From an uncultured Pelagibacteraceae bacterium (GTDB taxonomy: Bacteria > Pseudomonadota > Alphaproteobacteria > Pelagibacterales > Pelagibacteraceae), in contig CACMCJ010000005.1 of NCBI GenBank assembly GCA_902612235.1, positions 1 to 64,000 on the forward strand: a stretch of 64,000 nt of DNA, in the 5' to 3' direction. The position numbers were made by a program, and so were the translations under genes. Below are positions 20,518-29,964 of the stretch, piece by piece. The first letter of the stretch is position 1. Every line of letters begins with the position of its first letter. The notes beneath the pieces are model-generated. The model was not told the origin of the DNA and did not search any database. It saw nothing but the letters and a program-made list of their open reading frames with translations.

Positions 20518-21140
20518 TTGAACTTCTAACTGCTGATACACCTAACGGTAAAAAAATATCAATTATGTTGGAGGAAATTAAATTTAAATATAAAGTTACA
20601 AAAATAAATATTTTTAAAGAAGAACAATTTAAACCAGATTTTAAAAAAATTAGTCCATTTAGCAAAACACCAGTGATCATTGATCACGATAATAAAAAAA
20701 GTCTTTTTGAGTCTGGAGCTATCTTAATGTACTTAGGTGAAAAAAGTGGAAAATTTTATGAAAAAACAAACAGACTGCTTATTAATCAATGGCTAATAGG
20801 GCAAGTTGCCTACATAGGTCCTATGTTAGGCCAACATCATCAATTTCATCATTACAATCCAGGTAAAAGTAAATTTGGAGAAAACAGATACTTCAAAATT
20901 GCTGAAAGAATTTATAATGAATTAGATCTTAGGTTAGCAAATGTGAAATTTCTAGCAGGAGAGGATTATTCTATAGCCGACATCGCTACTTTTCCTTGGA
21001 TAGCAAGACATGATTGGCATGATATTGGTTTAAAAAAATTTAAAAACCTTTCTAAATGGTATAAAAGGATTTCCAGTAGAGATGCAGTGGCAAAAGGTTA
21101 TGATCTTATGAAGACAGGAGATAAAATACCTAAAATTTAA
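20514..21140 (+). CDS. Glutathione S-transferase family protein
   Basis: TPNGKKISIMLEEIKFKYKV, ISPFSKTPVIIDHD, SIADIATFPWIARHDW. Confidence 0.88.
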   Translation: MIELLTADTPNGKKISIMLEEIKFKYKVTKINIFKEEQFKPDFKKISPFSKTPVIIDHDNKKSLFESGAILMYLGEKSGKFYEKTNRLLINQWLIGQVAYIGPMLGQHHQFHHYNPGKSKFGENRYFKIAERIYNELDLRLANVKFLAGEDYSIADIATFPWIARHDWHDIGLKKFKNLSKWYKRISSRDAVAKGYDLMKTGDKIPKI

Positions 21141-21562
21141 TCGTCTATAAAAATTTTCTCGTTTCTCTCATGTTTTTCTTGTGCTTCAATAGTTAAAGTT
21201 GCGACTGGTCTAGCAATTAATCTTTTTAAACCTATAGGTTCTCCAGTGTCTTCACAATATCCATAAGTTCCATCTTTTAATCTCTTCAATGCAGCATTTA
21301 TTTTTGAAATTAATTTTCTACTTCTATTTAAAGCTTTCATTTCCACCGATTTATCAGTGTAAGAAGAAGCTTGATCAACTATATCAGCCGAAGAAACGTT
21401 ATCATCGGATGAATTTAATATATTACCTAAGTTATTAGCCTTAATAATATCATTCTTCCATTTTATTAGTTCCCCAGTAAAATATTTTTTGTGTTTTGCA
21501 CACATATATTTTTCTTTTATGCTGGGTATATAGATTTTTTTAATAGTTTTTTTCTTGAGCAT
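21137..21562 (-). CDS. dksA: DksA/TraR-family transcription regulator with incomplete zinc finger
   Basis: LKRLKDGTYGYCEDTGEPIGLKRLIARPVATLTIEAQEKHER. Confidence 0.85.
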   Translation of the reverse strand: MLKKKTIKKIYIPSIKEKYMCAKHKKYFTGELIKWKNDIIKANNLGNILNSSDDNVSSADIVDQASSYTDKSVEMKALNRSRKLISKINAALKRLKDGTYGYCEDTGEPIGLKRLIARPVATLTIEAQEKHERNEKIFIDD

Positions 21563-21634
21563 TTTTTGAATTTGGGGAGTATATGTTTGAATTTTGTCGT
21601 GTCAATAGCTTAAAAATTGTATTAATTTGCTGTA

Positions 21635-22999
21635 ATGATTATTAAAAAAAATACAAAAAATGTCTTTACAATATTTTTGTTTTCTCACCTAATTATTTGG
21701 ACGCTTATTCCAACCTTCTCAAATATTAATTTGCCTCTAGATACAATTGAGGCACTTGCATGGGGAAGTGACTTAAAGTGGGGCTTCAACAAGCACCCGC
21801 CTTTAAGTGCTTTTGCTGCAGAGATATTTTTCAAAATTTTTGGCAATGAAGATTTGGCATTTTATTTTTTAAGCCAGGTCTTTGTTATAATTTCTTTTAT
21901 TGTAGTTTTTAAATTTTCAGTAGAATTTTTTAATAATAAAAATTTTGCTCTCTTATCCGTTCTTTTGCTTGAAGGTATTTACTTTTATAATTTTACGACA
22001 CCAGAGTTTAATGTTAACGTAGCTCAATTACCTTTTTGGGCTTTAACTATATATTACACTTGGAGATGTGTTAAGTATGATAGAGCAATTGACTATGTAC
22101 TTTTGGGTTTATTTGCTGGGCTAGGAATTTTATCAAAATATCTTTTTATTTATCTAATTATAGGAATTAAACTCTTTTTCTTTTACTCATTAAAAAAAAG
22201 AATTAAATTTTCGCATTATTTTATCGCAGGTACTACAGCCTTATTAATTATATTGCCTCACTTAATCTGGTTAACTGAAAATAATTACATTACTATTACT
22301 TATGGTCTGTTAAGAGCTGGAGAAACAGAAAATATCTTTGACCATTTTATAAATCCTTTAATTTTCTTAGTTAAACAAATTGGTATCCTTATTCCCTTCT
22401 TTTTTATGTTTTTTTTTCTTGTAAAAAATATAAAAACTAAAATTAATTTTAAAGATAAAAAATTAGTTTTTTTACTTTTAACAACCATAGCTCCACTTTT
22501 CTTTATTTTACTTACTTCAATGATTATGGGAGCAAAAATAAGAACAATGTGGATGACGCCTTTTTATTTATTTTTTGGTGTTTTATTTATTTATCTATTT
22601 CAAAAAAAAATTAATTTAAACAAAATTAATAAGTTTATTACTGTGTTTATATTTTTATTTATTCTCTCTCCAGCTACTTACTTATACATATCAGTTTCAA
22701 AAACTGATAAGAGAACAGATTATCCTGGAAAAGAAATAGCAAATTTAGTTCAAAATAGGTGGGATAGGAATTTTAAGAATGAAATTAAAGTTGTTATAGG
22801 AGATGAGTGGTTTGCAGGAAACTTATCATATCATTTGACTTCTAGACCTAAATGGATGCAAAATTTAAATGACAGCTCATCTATTCAGTCAGATGAAGGT
22901 GTTATTTACACAGGAAACCCCAAAATATTAAAAAGAGTGTGTCCTGGAGTTTTTGGAACAATTAAGCCAGTAGGATATTGTATGATAGGTTTAAAATGA
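21635..22999 (+). CDS. GT39/ArnT-like multi-pass membrane glycosyltransferase
   Basis: WGSDLKWGFNKHPPLSAF N-terminal loop, many TM segments, ILSKYLFIYLIIGI. Confidence 0.75.
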   Translation: MIIKKNTKNVFTIFLFSHLIIWTLIPTFSNINLPLDTIEALAWGSDLKWGFNKHPPLSAFAAEIFFKIFGNEDLAFYFLSQVFVIISFIVVFKFSVEFFNNKNFALLSVLLLEGIYFYNFTTPEFNVNVAQLPFWALTIYYTWRCVKYDRAIDYVLLGLFAGLGILSKYLFIYLIIGIKLFFFYSLKKRIKFSHYFIAGTTALLIILPHLIWLTENNYITITYGLLRAGETENIFDHFINPLIFLVKQIGILIPFFFMFFFLVKNIKTKINFKDKKLVFLLLTTIAPLFFILLTSMIMGAKIRTMWMTPFYLFFGVLFIYLFQKKINLNKINKFITVFIFLFILSPATYLYISVSKTDKRTDYPGKEIANLVQNRWDRNFKNEIKVVIGDEWFAGNLSYHLTSRPKWMQNLNDSSSIQSDEGVIYTGNPKILKRVCPGVFGTIKPVGYCMIGLK

Positions 23000-23871
23000 A
23001 AAAAATTATTATCTTATTACCAGTGTATGATGACTGGGAGTCTCTAGAAAAAGTTTTAAATGAAATTAGCTCTCATATTCAAAGTATTAAAAATTTTGTA
23101 TTTAGTTGTATTATAATTAATGACTCTTCTAAAATTGAAAAACCAAAAATAAAAAAACCAAACAGTTTTAATTCTTTAAAAATAATTCATATGAAAAAAA
23201 ATAAAGGACATGCAAGGTGCAATGCTTTTGGTTTGAGATATATTAATCAAAACGAAGATCATGATTATGTTATTCTTATGGACAGCGATGGCGAAGATAG
23301 GCCAGTTGAAATTAAAAAATTAATCGAAAAAATTATTGAAAATCCAAATAATTCAGTTGTTGCAAAAAGAATAAAAAGGTCAGAAGGACCAATATTTCAA
23401 TCTTTATACCAAATTCATAAATTGATATCCTATATATTTACAGGAAAAAAAAGCAACTTTGGGAATTATAGCTGTCTTACAAAGCAAGATATTAAAATTC
23501 TCTCAGATAAAGCGAGCCTTTGGAGCAGTTTTTCAGGAACCGTAAAAAAATATATAAAAGATTTAAATGAAGTAGATTCAATTAGAGGTCTTAGATATTT
23601 TGGTCCTTCAAAAATGTCCTTGTATAATCTCTTAATTCATTCTTTTTCAATAATCGCTGTATTTAAATATACTGTTTTTTTTAGATCTTTCGTAATGATG
23701 ATAATTTTATTTTTATTACTTAAAATCTTAGGATTGAAAATATTTGCTTATATTCAAGTATTATTATTAACTTTTAATTTTCTGATATTAGTTGTTTCTT
23801 TAAGAGAAAGCGAAAAAGCATTGAGTGAAAGCAATAAAAATATTAAAGATATAGAAGTTATAGTACACTAA
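22996..23871 (+). CDS. Family 2 glycosyltransferase with C-terminal TM segments
   Basis: IILLPVYDDWESLEKVL, NKGHARCNAFGLRYI, VILMDSDGEDRP. ATG at 22996 overlaps the preceding stop (ATGA). Confidence 0.78.
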   Translation: MKKIIILLPVYDDWESLEKVLNEISSHIQSIKNFVFSCIIINDSSKIEKPKIKKPNSFNSLKIIHMKKNKGHARCNAFGLRYINQNEDHDYVILMDSDGEDRPVEIKKLIEKIIENPNNSVVAKRIKRSEGPIFQSLYQIHKLISYIFTGKKSNFGNYSCLTKQDIKILSDKASLWSSFSGTVKKYIKDLNEVDSIRGLRYFGPSKMSLYNLLIHSFSIIAVFKYTVFFRSFVMMIILFLLLKILGLKIFAYIQVLLLTFNFLILVVSLRESEKALSESNKNIKDIEVIVH

Positions 23872-24003
23872 AGAGTTGTATTTTGAGTCCTTAGTGGAAT
23901 CAAAAGGGAGTCAAAACAAGAACATTTAAAACACAATTTATAGTATTGTGAGTAAGGCAGAACAAAGATAATTTGAAATTAAACTATATCTGTTGAATTA
24001 ATT

Positions 24004-24363
24004 ATGAAAAAATTAATATGTCATTGTGGAGCTGTAGAGGCAGAAATAAATATAGATAATGTGGAGAACGTAGTTAGATGTAATTGTTCTATTTGCAAAA
24101 GAAAAGGAGCAATTATGTGTATGGTCGAAAATGAAAAATTTAAATTAATTAAAGGTAAAGAAAATTTAAAACTTTATCAATTTCATTCAAAAATAGCTAA
24201 ACATTACTTTTGCTATAATTGCGGAATTTATACTCATCATCATCCTCGAATAAATCCATCTTTAACTGCATTCAATGTAGGCTGTATAGAAGAAATTGAC
24301 ACATTTAAATTTGAAAAAATAAAAGTTGCAGATGGTCAAAATCATCCTCTGGATAAAAAATAA
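24004..24363 (+). CDS. GFA-family (DUF636-like) zinc-binding protein
   Basis: CHCGAVEAEI, RCNCSICKRKGAI, HYFCYNCGIYTHHHP cysteine pattern. Confidence 0.85.
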   Translation: MKKLICHCGAVEAEINIDNVENVVRCNCSICKRKGAIMCMVENEKFKLIKGKENLKLYQFHSKIAKHYFCYNCGIYTHHHPRINPSLTAFNVGCIEEIDTFKFEKIKVADGQNHPLDKK

Positions 24364-24368
24364 AACTA

Positions 24369-25286
24369 ATGTCGAAAAGAAGTTTAGATTTTTCAGGTTT
24401 AAATAGAGAATATTTAAAATATTTAAAGAGCAAGGAAACTAAATCGCATCCTATAATTGATAAAATTGGTAAATTAAAAACATTTTATTTACCACTTTCT
24501 AAATGGATTTATTCAATATATAAAAAAGATCAAAAGATAAAAATTATTGGTCTTTCTGGAGGGCAAGGTGCAGGCAAAAGTACAATAACTGCAGTCCTTA
24601 AATTTCTCTTAAAAAAACTTTATGGATTAGAAGTTTGTATCATTTCAATTGATGACTTTTACAAAACTAAAAATGAGAGAAAAAAAATGTCTAAAAAAAT
24701 ACATCCATTATTTTTAACAAGAGGAGTTCCTGGAACTCATGACATTAATTTAATCAATCAAATTTTTCAAAAACTAAAAAAAAAAAATTTTAAACCTTTT
24801 TTTATTCCAAAATTTGATAAGTCAATTGATGATAGATTGAAAAAAAAAGAATGGACGAAGGTTAATAAATCTCCAAATATTATTATTTTTGAAGGGTGGT
24901 GCGTAGGTGCTGAGCACCAGAAAATTAACGCTCTAAAAAAATCTATAAATGAATTGGAGCGCAAATATGACGCAAGCCTTATATGGAGAAAAAAAGTAAA
25001 TGAATATCTTAAAAAATATAAAAAAATTTTTAAAAAAATTGATAAATTAGTGTATTTAAAGGTTCCAAATTTTAATCAAATTTATTATTGGAGATTATTG
25101 CAGGAAAAAAAGTTAAAATTGACTTCAAAAAATAAGGAGATTATGTCAAAGTCTCAAATTAAAGATTTTATTATGCATTATGAAAGAATTACAAAGCAAA
25201 TGATGAAAGAACATTTAAAAATATCAAATCTTGTAGTTTATTTAGACAAAGAGCATAGATCACGAAGGATAAAATTTATAAACTAA
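24369..25286 (+). CDS. P-loop kinase, D-glycerate 3-kinase / uridine-kinase-like
   Basis: IIGLSGGQGAGKSTITAVL Walker A; ISIDDFYKTKNER; TRGVPGTHD; IFEGWCVGA. Confidence 0.75.
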   Translation: MSKRSLDFSGLNREYLKYLKSKETKSHPIIDKIGKLKTFYLPLSKWIYSIYKKDQKIKIIGLSGGQGAGKSTITAVLKFLLKKLYGLEVCIISIDDFYKTKNERKKMSKKIHPLFLTRGVPGTHDINLINQIFQKLKKKNFKPFFIPKFDKSIDDRLKKKEWTKVNKSPNIIIFEGWCVGAEHQKINALKKSINELERKYDASLIWRKKVNEYLKKYKKIFKKIDKLVYLKVPNFNQIYYWRLLQEKKLKLTSKNKEIMSKSQIKDFIMHYERITKQMMKEHLKISNLVVYLDKEHRSRRIKFIN

Positions 25287-26576
25287 ATGAAAAAACTCAT
25301 ATTTTTCAGTCTATTTTTAACGTCTATTGTGAAAGCAGAAAATAATGTTCAATTTTTTATTGAATCTGCGCTTAAGAATAATCTTAAACTAAATGCAGAG
25401 AGAAAAAATCAAGAGTCAATTAAGCAAAACATAAATATTTCAAAAAGTGAATTTTTGCCGAGCGTTTCTTTATCTGCTGATCAAAATAGCACACAATCAT
25501 CAAATAAAACTAATCACAGTGGATCAAAATTACCAGATTCAAGCACTGATACAGAAACGACATCAGTTTCTGTTGATCAAAAAATATTTCAAGGATTTAA
25601 AGGTTATAATGCATTAAAAAAATCAGAATTAGAGTTGAAGAAGGCAAATTTCAAACTTAAGCAAGTTGAGCAACAGACAATTTTAGAGACTGTTTCTGCG
25701 TATTTTGATTTTATATTTAAAACTAAAAATAAAGAATTTAATTTATCAAATGTAAACTTATTTGAGAGACAGGTTGAATTTGACGGAGCTAGGTTACAAA
25801 AAGGGGAAATAACACTTACTGATTTAGCTCAATCTGAATCTTCTTTAGCTGGAGCTAATGCAAATTTGATAAATGCTGAAACGGAATTGCTAGCTTCAAA
25901 AATAAATTTTGAGAGAGTTATTAGAAAGGAAGCTCCCAGTTCATTGAATGGAAATGAAAAAGTAGAGGTAGAACTGCCAAGTACATTAAAAGAGGCAATT
26001 GATATTGCTAAATTTAATAATTCTGAATTACTTATTTCTAAATTAAATTACGAGATCGCTGAAAAAGATTTGAATATTGAAAAAGCAAGACTTTCTCCAT
26101 CAGCTTCTATTAAATATTCTAGATCAGAAAATAAAGATTTTAGCACTTCCGTGGATGATGCAGACGAAGAAACTGTAAAAGCTACTATAACTTGGCCCAT
26201 CATTAAAGGTGGAGAAAATATATCTTCAATAAAAAAGTCATCACTAATAAAACAAAAAACTTTTTTACTGGCACAGGACACCGAAAATAAATTAATAACA
26301 GATACTACTAACGCTTGGTCTAAATACAAGTCATCCGGAAGCGTATTAATTGCAACTGAAGCTCAATTAAAGGCAGCAGAAATTGCCAATGAGGGCATCA
26401 CATTAGAGTACGACACTGGCAATACACGCACCACCCTAGAAGTTATCCAATCTAGAAGCCTACTTTTGGAGTCTAGAATTGCATTTGCCAAGGCTGAGAG
26501 AGATTTTGTAATTTCTAAATTTCAACTGGCTTTTCAGCTTGGAACTCTGTCACTAAGCTCTATTAATGAGCTATAA
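25287..26576 (+). CDS. tolC: TolC-family outer membrane efflux protein
   Basis: Signal peptide, internally repeated TolC architecture, YDTGNTRTTLEVIQSRSLLLESRI. Confidence 0.8.
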   Translation: MKKLIFFSLFLTSIVKAENNVQFFIESALKNNLKLNAERKNQESIKQNINISKSEFLPSVSLSADQNSTQSSNKTNHSGSKLPDSSTDTETTSVSVDQKIFQGFKGYNALKKSELELKKANFKLKQVEQQTILETVSAYFDFIFKTKNKEFNLSNVNLFERQVEFDGARLQKGEITLTDLAQSESSLAGANANLINAETELLASKINFERVIRKEAPSSLNGNEKVEVELPSTLKEAIDIAKFNNSELLISKLNYEIAEKDLNIEKARLSPSASIKYSRSENKDFSTSVDDADEETVKATITWPIIKGGENISSIKKSSLIKQKTFLLAQDTENKLITDTTNAWSKYKSSGSVLIATEAQLKAAEIANEGITLEYDTGNTRTTLEVIQSRSLLLESRIAFAKAERDFVISKFQLAFQLGTLSLSSINEL

Positions 26577-26617
26577 GCCTTGATTTTTGGGGTTTTTTTA
26601 ATAATTCTTGAAAAAGA

Positions 26618-26632
26618 GAACAAAATGTGTAC
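26618..26632 (-). promoter_or_regulatory. Possible LexA/SOS box upstream of recA
   Basis: Minus strand GTACACATTTTGTTC, one mismatch from the alphaproteobacterial GTTC-N7-GTTC box, 39 nt before the recA ATG. Confidence 0.35.
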
Positions 26633-26670
26633 ATTTAATCTAACGATTCGATATAACAAAAGGAAAAAAA

Positions 26671-27765
26671 ATGACTAAAAATAATTTAAAAGTTGTAAAA
26701 TCAGACAACAAAAAAGAGCAAGAATTAAAAGAAAAAAATAAATCTTTAGAGGCAGCTATAAGCCAAATAGATCAAAACTTTGGAAAAGGTTCAGTCATGA
26801 GATTGGGGCAGCAACAAGCTTTAGATGTTGAGTCCATTTCAACAGGATCATTAAGTTTAGACTTGGCATTAGGAATTGGAGGTTTGCCTAAAGGTAGAAT
26901 CATTGAAATATATGGTCCTGAGTCTTCAGGAAAAACTACGCTTGCTTTGCAAGTAGTAGCTGAAGCACAAAAAGCTGGTGGAATATGCGCTTTCGTTGAT
27001 GCAGAACACGCAATGGATCCGGTTTATGCAAAAAAACTTGGAGTAAAAACAGAAGAGCTATTAATTTCACAACCAGATACAGGAGAACAAGCATTAGAGA
27101 TAACTGATACATTAATCAAATCAGGATCAGTTTCAGTATTAGTAGTAGACTCTGTAGCAGCATTAACGCCAAAGGCTGAATTAGAAGGGGAAATGGGAGA
27201 TCATCATGTAGGTCTTCAATCTAGACTTATGAGTCAAGCTCTTAGAAAATTAACCGGTTCAGTTTCGAAGTCAAACACAATGGTTATTTTTATAAATCAA
27301 ATTAGAATGAAAATTGGCGTTATGTTTGGGAATCCAGAAACAACATCAGGAGGAAATGCTCTCAAATTTTATTCATCTGTAAGAATGGATATTAGAAGAA
27401 TAGGTGCTATAAAAGATAAAGATCAAATTATTGGTAACTCTACGAGAGTTAAAGTTATTAAAAATAAAGTTGCACCACCTTTTAAAGTAGTTGAATTTGA
27501 TTTAATGTATGGAAAAGGAATTAGTAAAGTAGGAGAACTAATTGACCTTGGAACTAAAGCAGGGGTTGTAGAGAAGTCTGGTGCTTGGTATGCATATAAA
27601 GGCGAAAAGATAGGACAAGGTAGAGAGAACGCAAAAGTTTATCTAGAAAAAAATCCAAAAATTGCGGTTGAAATCGAACAGGCAATCCGAGACCAAGCTA
27701 CTACTATTTCAAAAGAGTTAGAGGGAAATCCCTCTCCTAAAGAAAAAATTAGCGACAAAGAGTAA
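26671..27765 (+). CDS. recA: Recombinase A
   Basis: [61 protein letters not shown]. Confidence 0.98.
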   Translation: MTKNNLKVVKSDNKKEQELKEKNKSLEAAISQIDQNFGKGSVMRLGQQQALDVESISTGSLSLDLALGIGGLPKGRIIEIYGPESSGKTTLALQVVAEAQKAGGICAFVDAEHAMDPVYAKKLGVKTEELLISQPDTGEQALEITDTLIKSGSVSVLVVDSVAALTPKAELEGEMGDHHVGLQSRLMSQALRKLTGSVSKSNTMVIFINQIRMKIGVMFGNPETTSGGNALKFYSSVRMDIRRIGAIKDKDQIIGNSTRVKVIKNKVAPPFKVVEFDLMYGKGISKVGELIDLGTKAGVVEKSGAWYAYKGEKIGQGRENAKVYLEKNPKIAVEIEQAIRDQATTISKELEGNPSPKEKISDKE

Positions 27766-27795
27766 AAACAAATCTCTAAGTCATCTTTAAATTAT

Positions 27796-27821
27796 AAACG
27801 GGAGAAACTTTTCTCCCGTTT
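27796..27821 (+). terminator. Hairpin downstream of recA (likely terminator)
   Basis: AAACGGGAGAA-AACTT-like loop-TTCTCCCGTTT, 11-bp stem; short T tract only. Confidence 0.6.
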
Positions 27822-27958
27822 CCCATGAAACAACAACCATCAATTGACTATTTCAACATTTAGTATGTAACACCTCAAGTTGTAAAATTAATGGTGTACA
27901 AGCAGTTTCAAATTGAGTTTAATTATAATCAGATAAACAAAAAAAGGAGGAAACAATA

Positions 27959-29512
27959 ATGAGCACACAACAAAAAAGTAGCTCGAAATTGTCATCTAAT
28001 CTAGATACCTCTCATTTAAAAGTAAAATTTCCATTCAAATCCAAATATGGAAATTATATCAATGGAAAATTTGTAGAACCGAAATCTGGAAAATATTTCG
28101 ATAATACAACTCCAATAACAAATGAAGTTATCTGTAGCGTGGCACGTTCGAATGAAAAAGACGTAGAGGCAGCACTAGATGCTGCGCATGCAGCTTTCCC
28201 AGAATGGGGTAAAACTGACATCACTACACGATCTAATATTCTAATGAAAATTGCAGATAGAATTGAGAAAAATCTCAATTTATTAGCTGTTGCAGAATGT
28301 TTAGATAACGGCAAACCAATTAGAGAATGTATGGCTGCCGATTTACCTTTAGTAATAGATCATTGGAGATATTTTGCTGGAGTTATCAGAGCAGAAGAGG
28401 GGTCAGTTGCTGAAATTAGTAACTCACAATACTCTTACAACATTCCAGAACCTCTCGGTGTAGTAGGTCAGATAATTCCATGGAATTTTCCATTGTTAAT
28501 GGCTACCTGGAAATTAGCTCCTGCTTTAGCTGCTGGAAACTGTGTTGTATTAAAACCTGCAGAGCAAACACCCGCTTCTATTATGGTGATGATGGAATTG
28601 ATTGGTGATTTATTGCCTCCAGGAGTGGTTAATCTAGTAAGTGGTTACGGTTTAGAAGCCGGTAAGCCTTTAGCATCCTCTAAAAGAATTGCTAAAATGG
28701 CATTTACAGGTGAAACGACTACTGGAAGATTAATTATGCAATACGCTGCACAAAATATAATTCCAATAACACTTGAATTAGGCGGAAAATCTCCAAACAT
28801 TTTCTTCGAAGATGTTATGGCAAAAGATGACGCTTTTTTAGATAAGTGCGTTGAGGGATTTGTAATGTTTAATCTTAATCAAGGAGAAGTATGTACTTGT
28901 CCAAGTAGAGCATTAGTCCAAGAGTCTATCTATGATAAATTTATGGAAAAATGTATTAAGAGAACAAAAGCAGTTATCCAAGATAACCCATTAAAAATGG
29001 AAACAATGATTGGAGCACAAGCTTCCGTAGAGCAAATGGAAAAGATAAAATCTTATCTAGATCTAGGGAAAAAAGAGGGTGCAAAAGTTCTTACTGGAGG
29101 ATCTCAAGCTAAATTAAATAGCGGTTTAGAAAAAGGAAATTACATTCAACCAACTATTTTCGAAGCTAAAAACAATATGAGAATCTCTCAAGAAGAAATT
29201 TTCGGTCCAGTAGTATCCGTTATTAAATTTAAAGATGAAGCTGACGCATTAAATATTGCGAATGATACTCTTTACGGTTTAGGAGCAGGAGTTTGGACTA
29301 GAAATGGAAATATAGCTTATAGAATGGGAAGAGGAATTAAAGCAGGGATAGTGTGGACAAACTGTTATCACGCTTATCCAGCGCACTCACCATTTGGAGG
29401 TTATAAACAGTCTGGAGTAGGTAGAGAGACTCACAAGATGATGCTTAACCACTACAGACAGAATAAGAACTTACATGTTTCTTATGCTGAGAATAAATTA
29501 GGCTTCTTTTAA
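27959..29512 (+). CDS. NAD(P)-dependent aldehyde dehydrogenase (AldB/ExaC-like)
   Basis: [56 protein letters not shown]; strong SD GGAGG at 27946-27950. Confidence 0.92.
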   Translation: MSTQQKSSSKLSSNLDTSHLKVKFPFKSKYGNYINGKFVEPKSGKYFDNTTPITNEVICSVARSNEKDVEAALDAAHAAFPEWGKTDITTRSNILMKIADRIEKNLNLLAVAECLDNGKPIRECMAADLPLVIDHWRYFAGVIRAEEGSVAEISNSQYSYNIPEPLGVVGQIIPWNFPLLMATWKLAPALAAGNCVVLKPAEQTPASIMVMMELIGDLLPPGVVNLVSGYGLEAGKPLASSKRIAKMAFTGETTTGRLIMQYAAQNIIPITLELGGKSPNIFFEDVMAKDDAFLDKCVEGFVMFNLNQGEVCTCPSRALVQESIYDKFMEKCIKRTKAVIQDNPLKMETMIGAQASVEQMEKIKSYLDLGKKEGAKVLTGGSQAKLNSGLEKGNYIQPTIFEAKNNMRISQEEIFGPVVSVIKFKDEADALNIANDTLYGLGAGVWTRNGNIAYRMGRGIKAGIVWTNCYHAYPAHSPFGGYKQSGVGRETHKMMLNHYRQNKNLHVSYAENKLGFF

Positions 29513-29527
29513 CCAATAATATATAAT

Positions 29528-29552
29528 GGCTCATGATTCTAAATCATGGGCC
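29528..29552 (+). other. 10-bp hairpin between aldehyde dehydrogenase and DUF779 gene
   Basis: GGCTCATGAT-TCTAA-ATCATGGGCC (one GU pair). Confidence 0.7.
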
Positions 29553-29563
29553 GTAATAGCAAA

Positions 29564-29920
29564 ATGAAAGTTTCCGCTACACACTCAGCTTTGAATCTTC
29601 TTTCCAAGCTTCAGGAAAAATATGGAAAAAATTTAATGTTCCATCAATCTGGAGGTTGTTGTGATGGAAGCGCTCCTATGTGCTTCAAAGAAGGTGAATT
29701 TCCTTTAGGAGATAACGACATTAAATTAGGAGAGATAGGAGGCGTGCCTTTTTACATGAATGGCGATCAATATGAAAAATGGAAACACACTGATTTAACT
29801 ATAGATGCAGTTGCAGGTATAGGAGGGATGTTTTCATTAGATAACGGCACTGGCCAAAGATTTTTAACAAAATCGGAAATATGCTTAGTAGTTGATAACG
29901 AAAAGCAGAAAACTGGTTAA
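29564..29920 (+). CDS. DUF779 family protein
   Basis: HQSGGCCDGSAPMCF; LKLGEIGGVPFYM. Start placed at 29564 because the track start at 29546 lies inside a hairpin arm. Confidence 0.82.
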   Translation: MKVSATHSALNLLSKLQEKYGKNLMFHQSGGCCDGSAPMCFKEGEFPLGDNDIKLGEIGGVPFYMNGDQYEKWKHTDLTIDAVAGIGGMFSLDNGTGQRFLTKSEICLVVDNEKQKTG

Positions 29921-29964
29921 TCTCTCTTATAGACAACTTAACAAATATCTGTATTTATTAAAAT

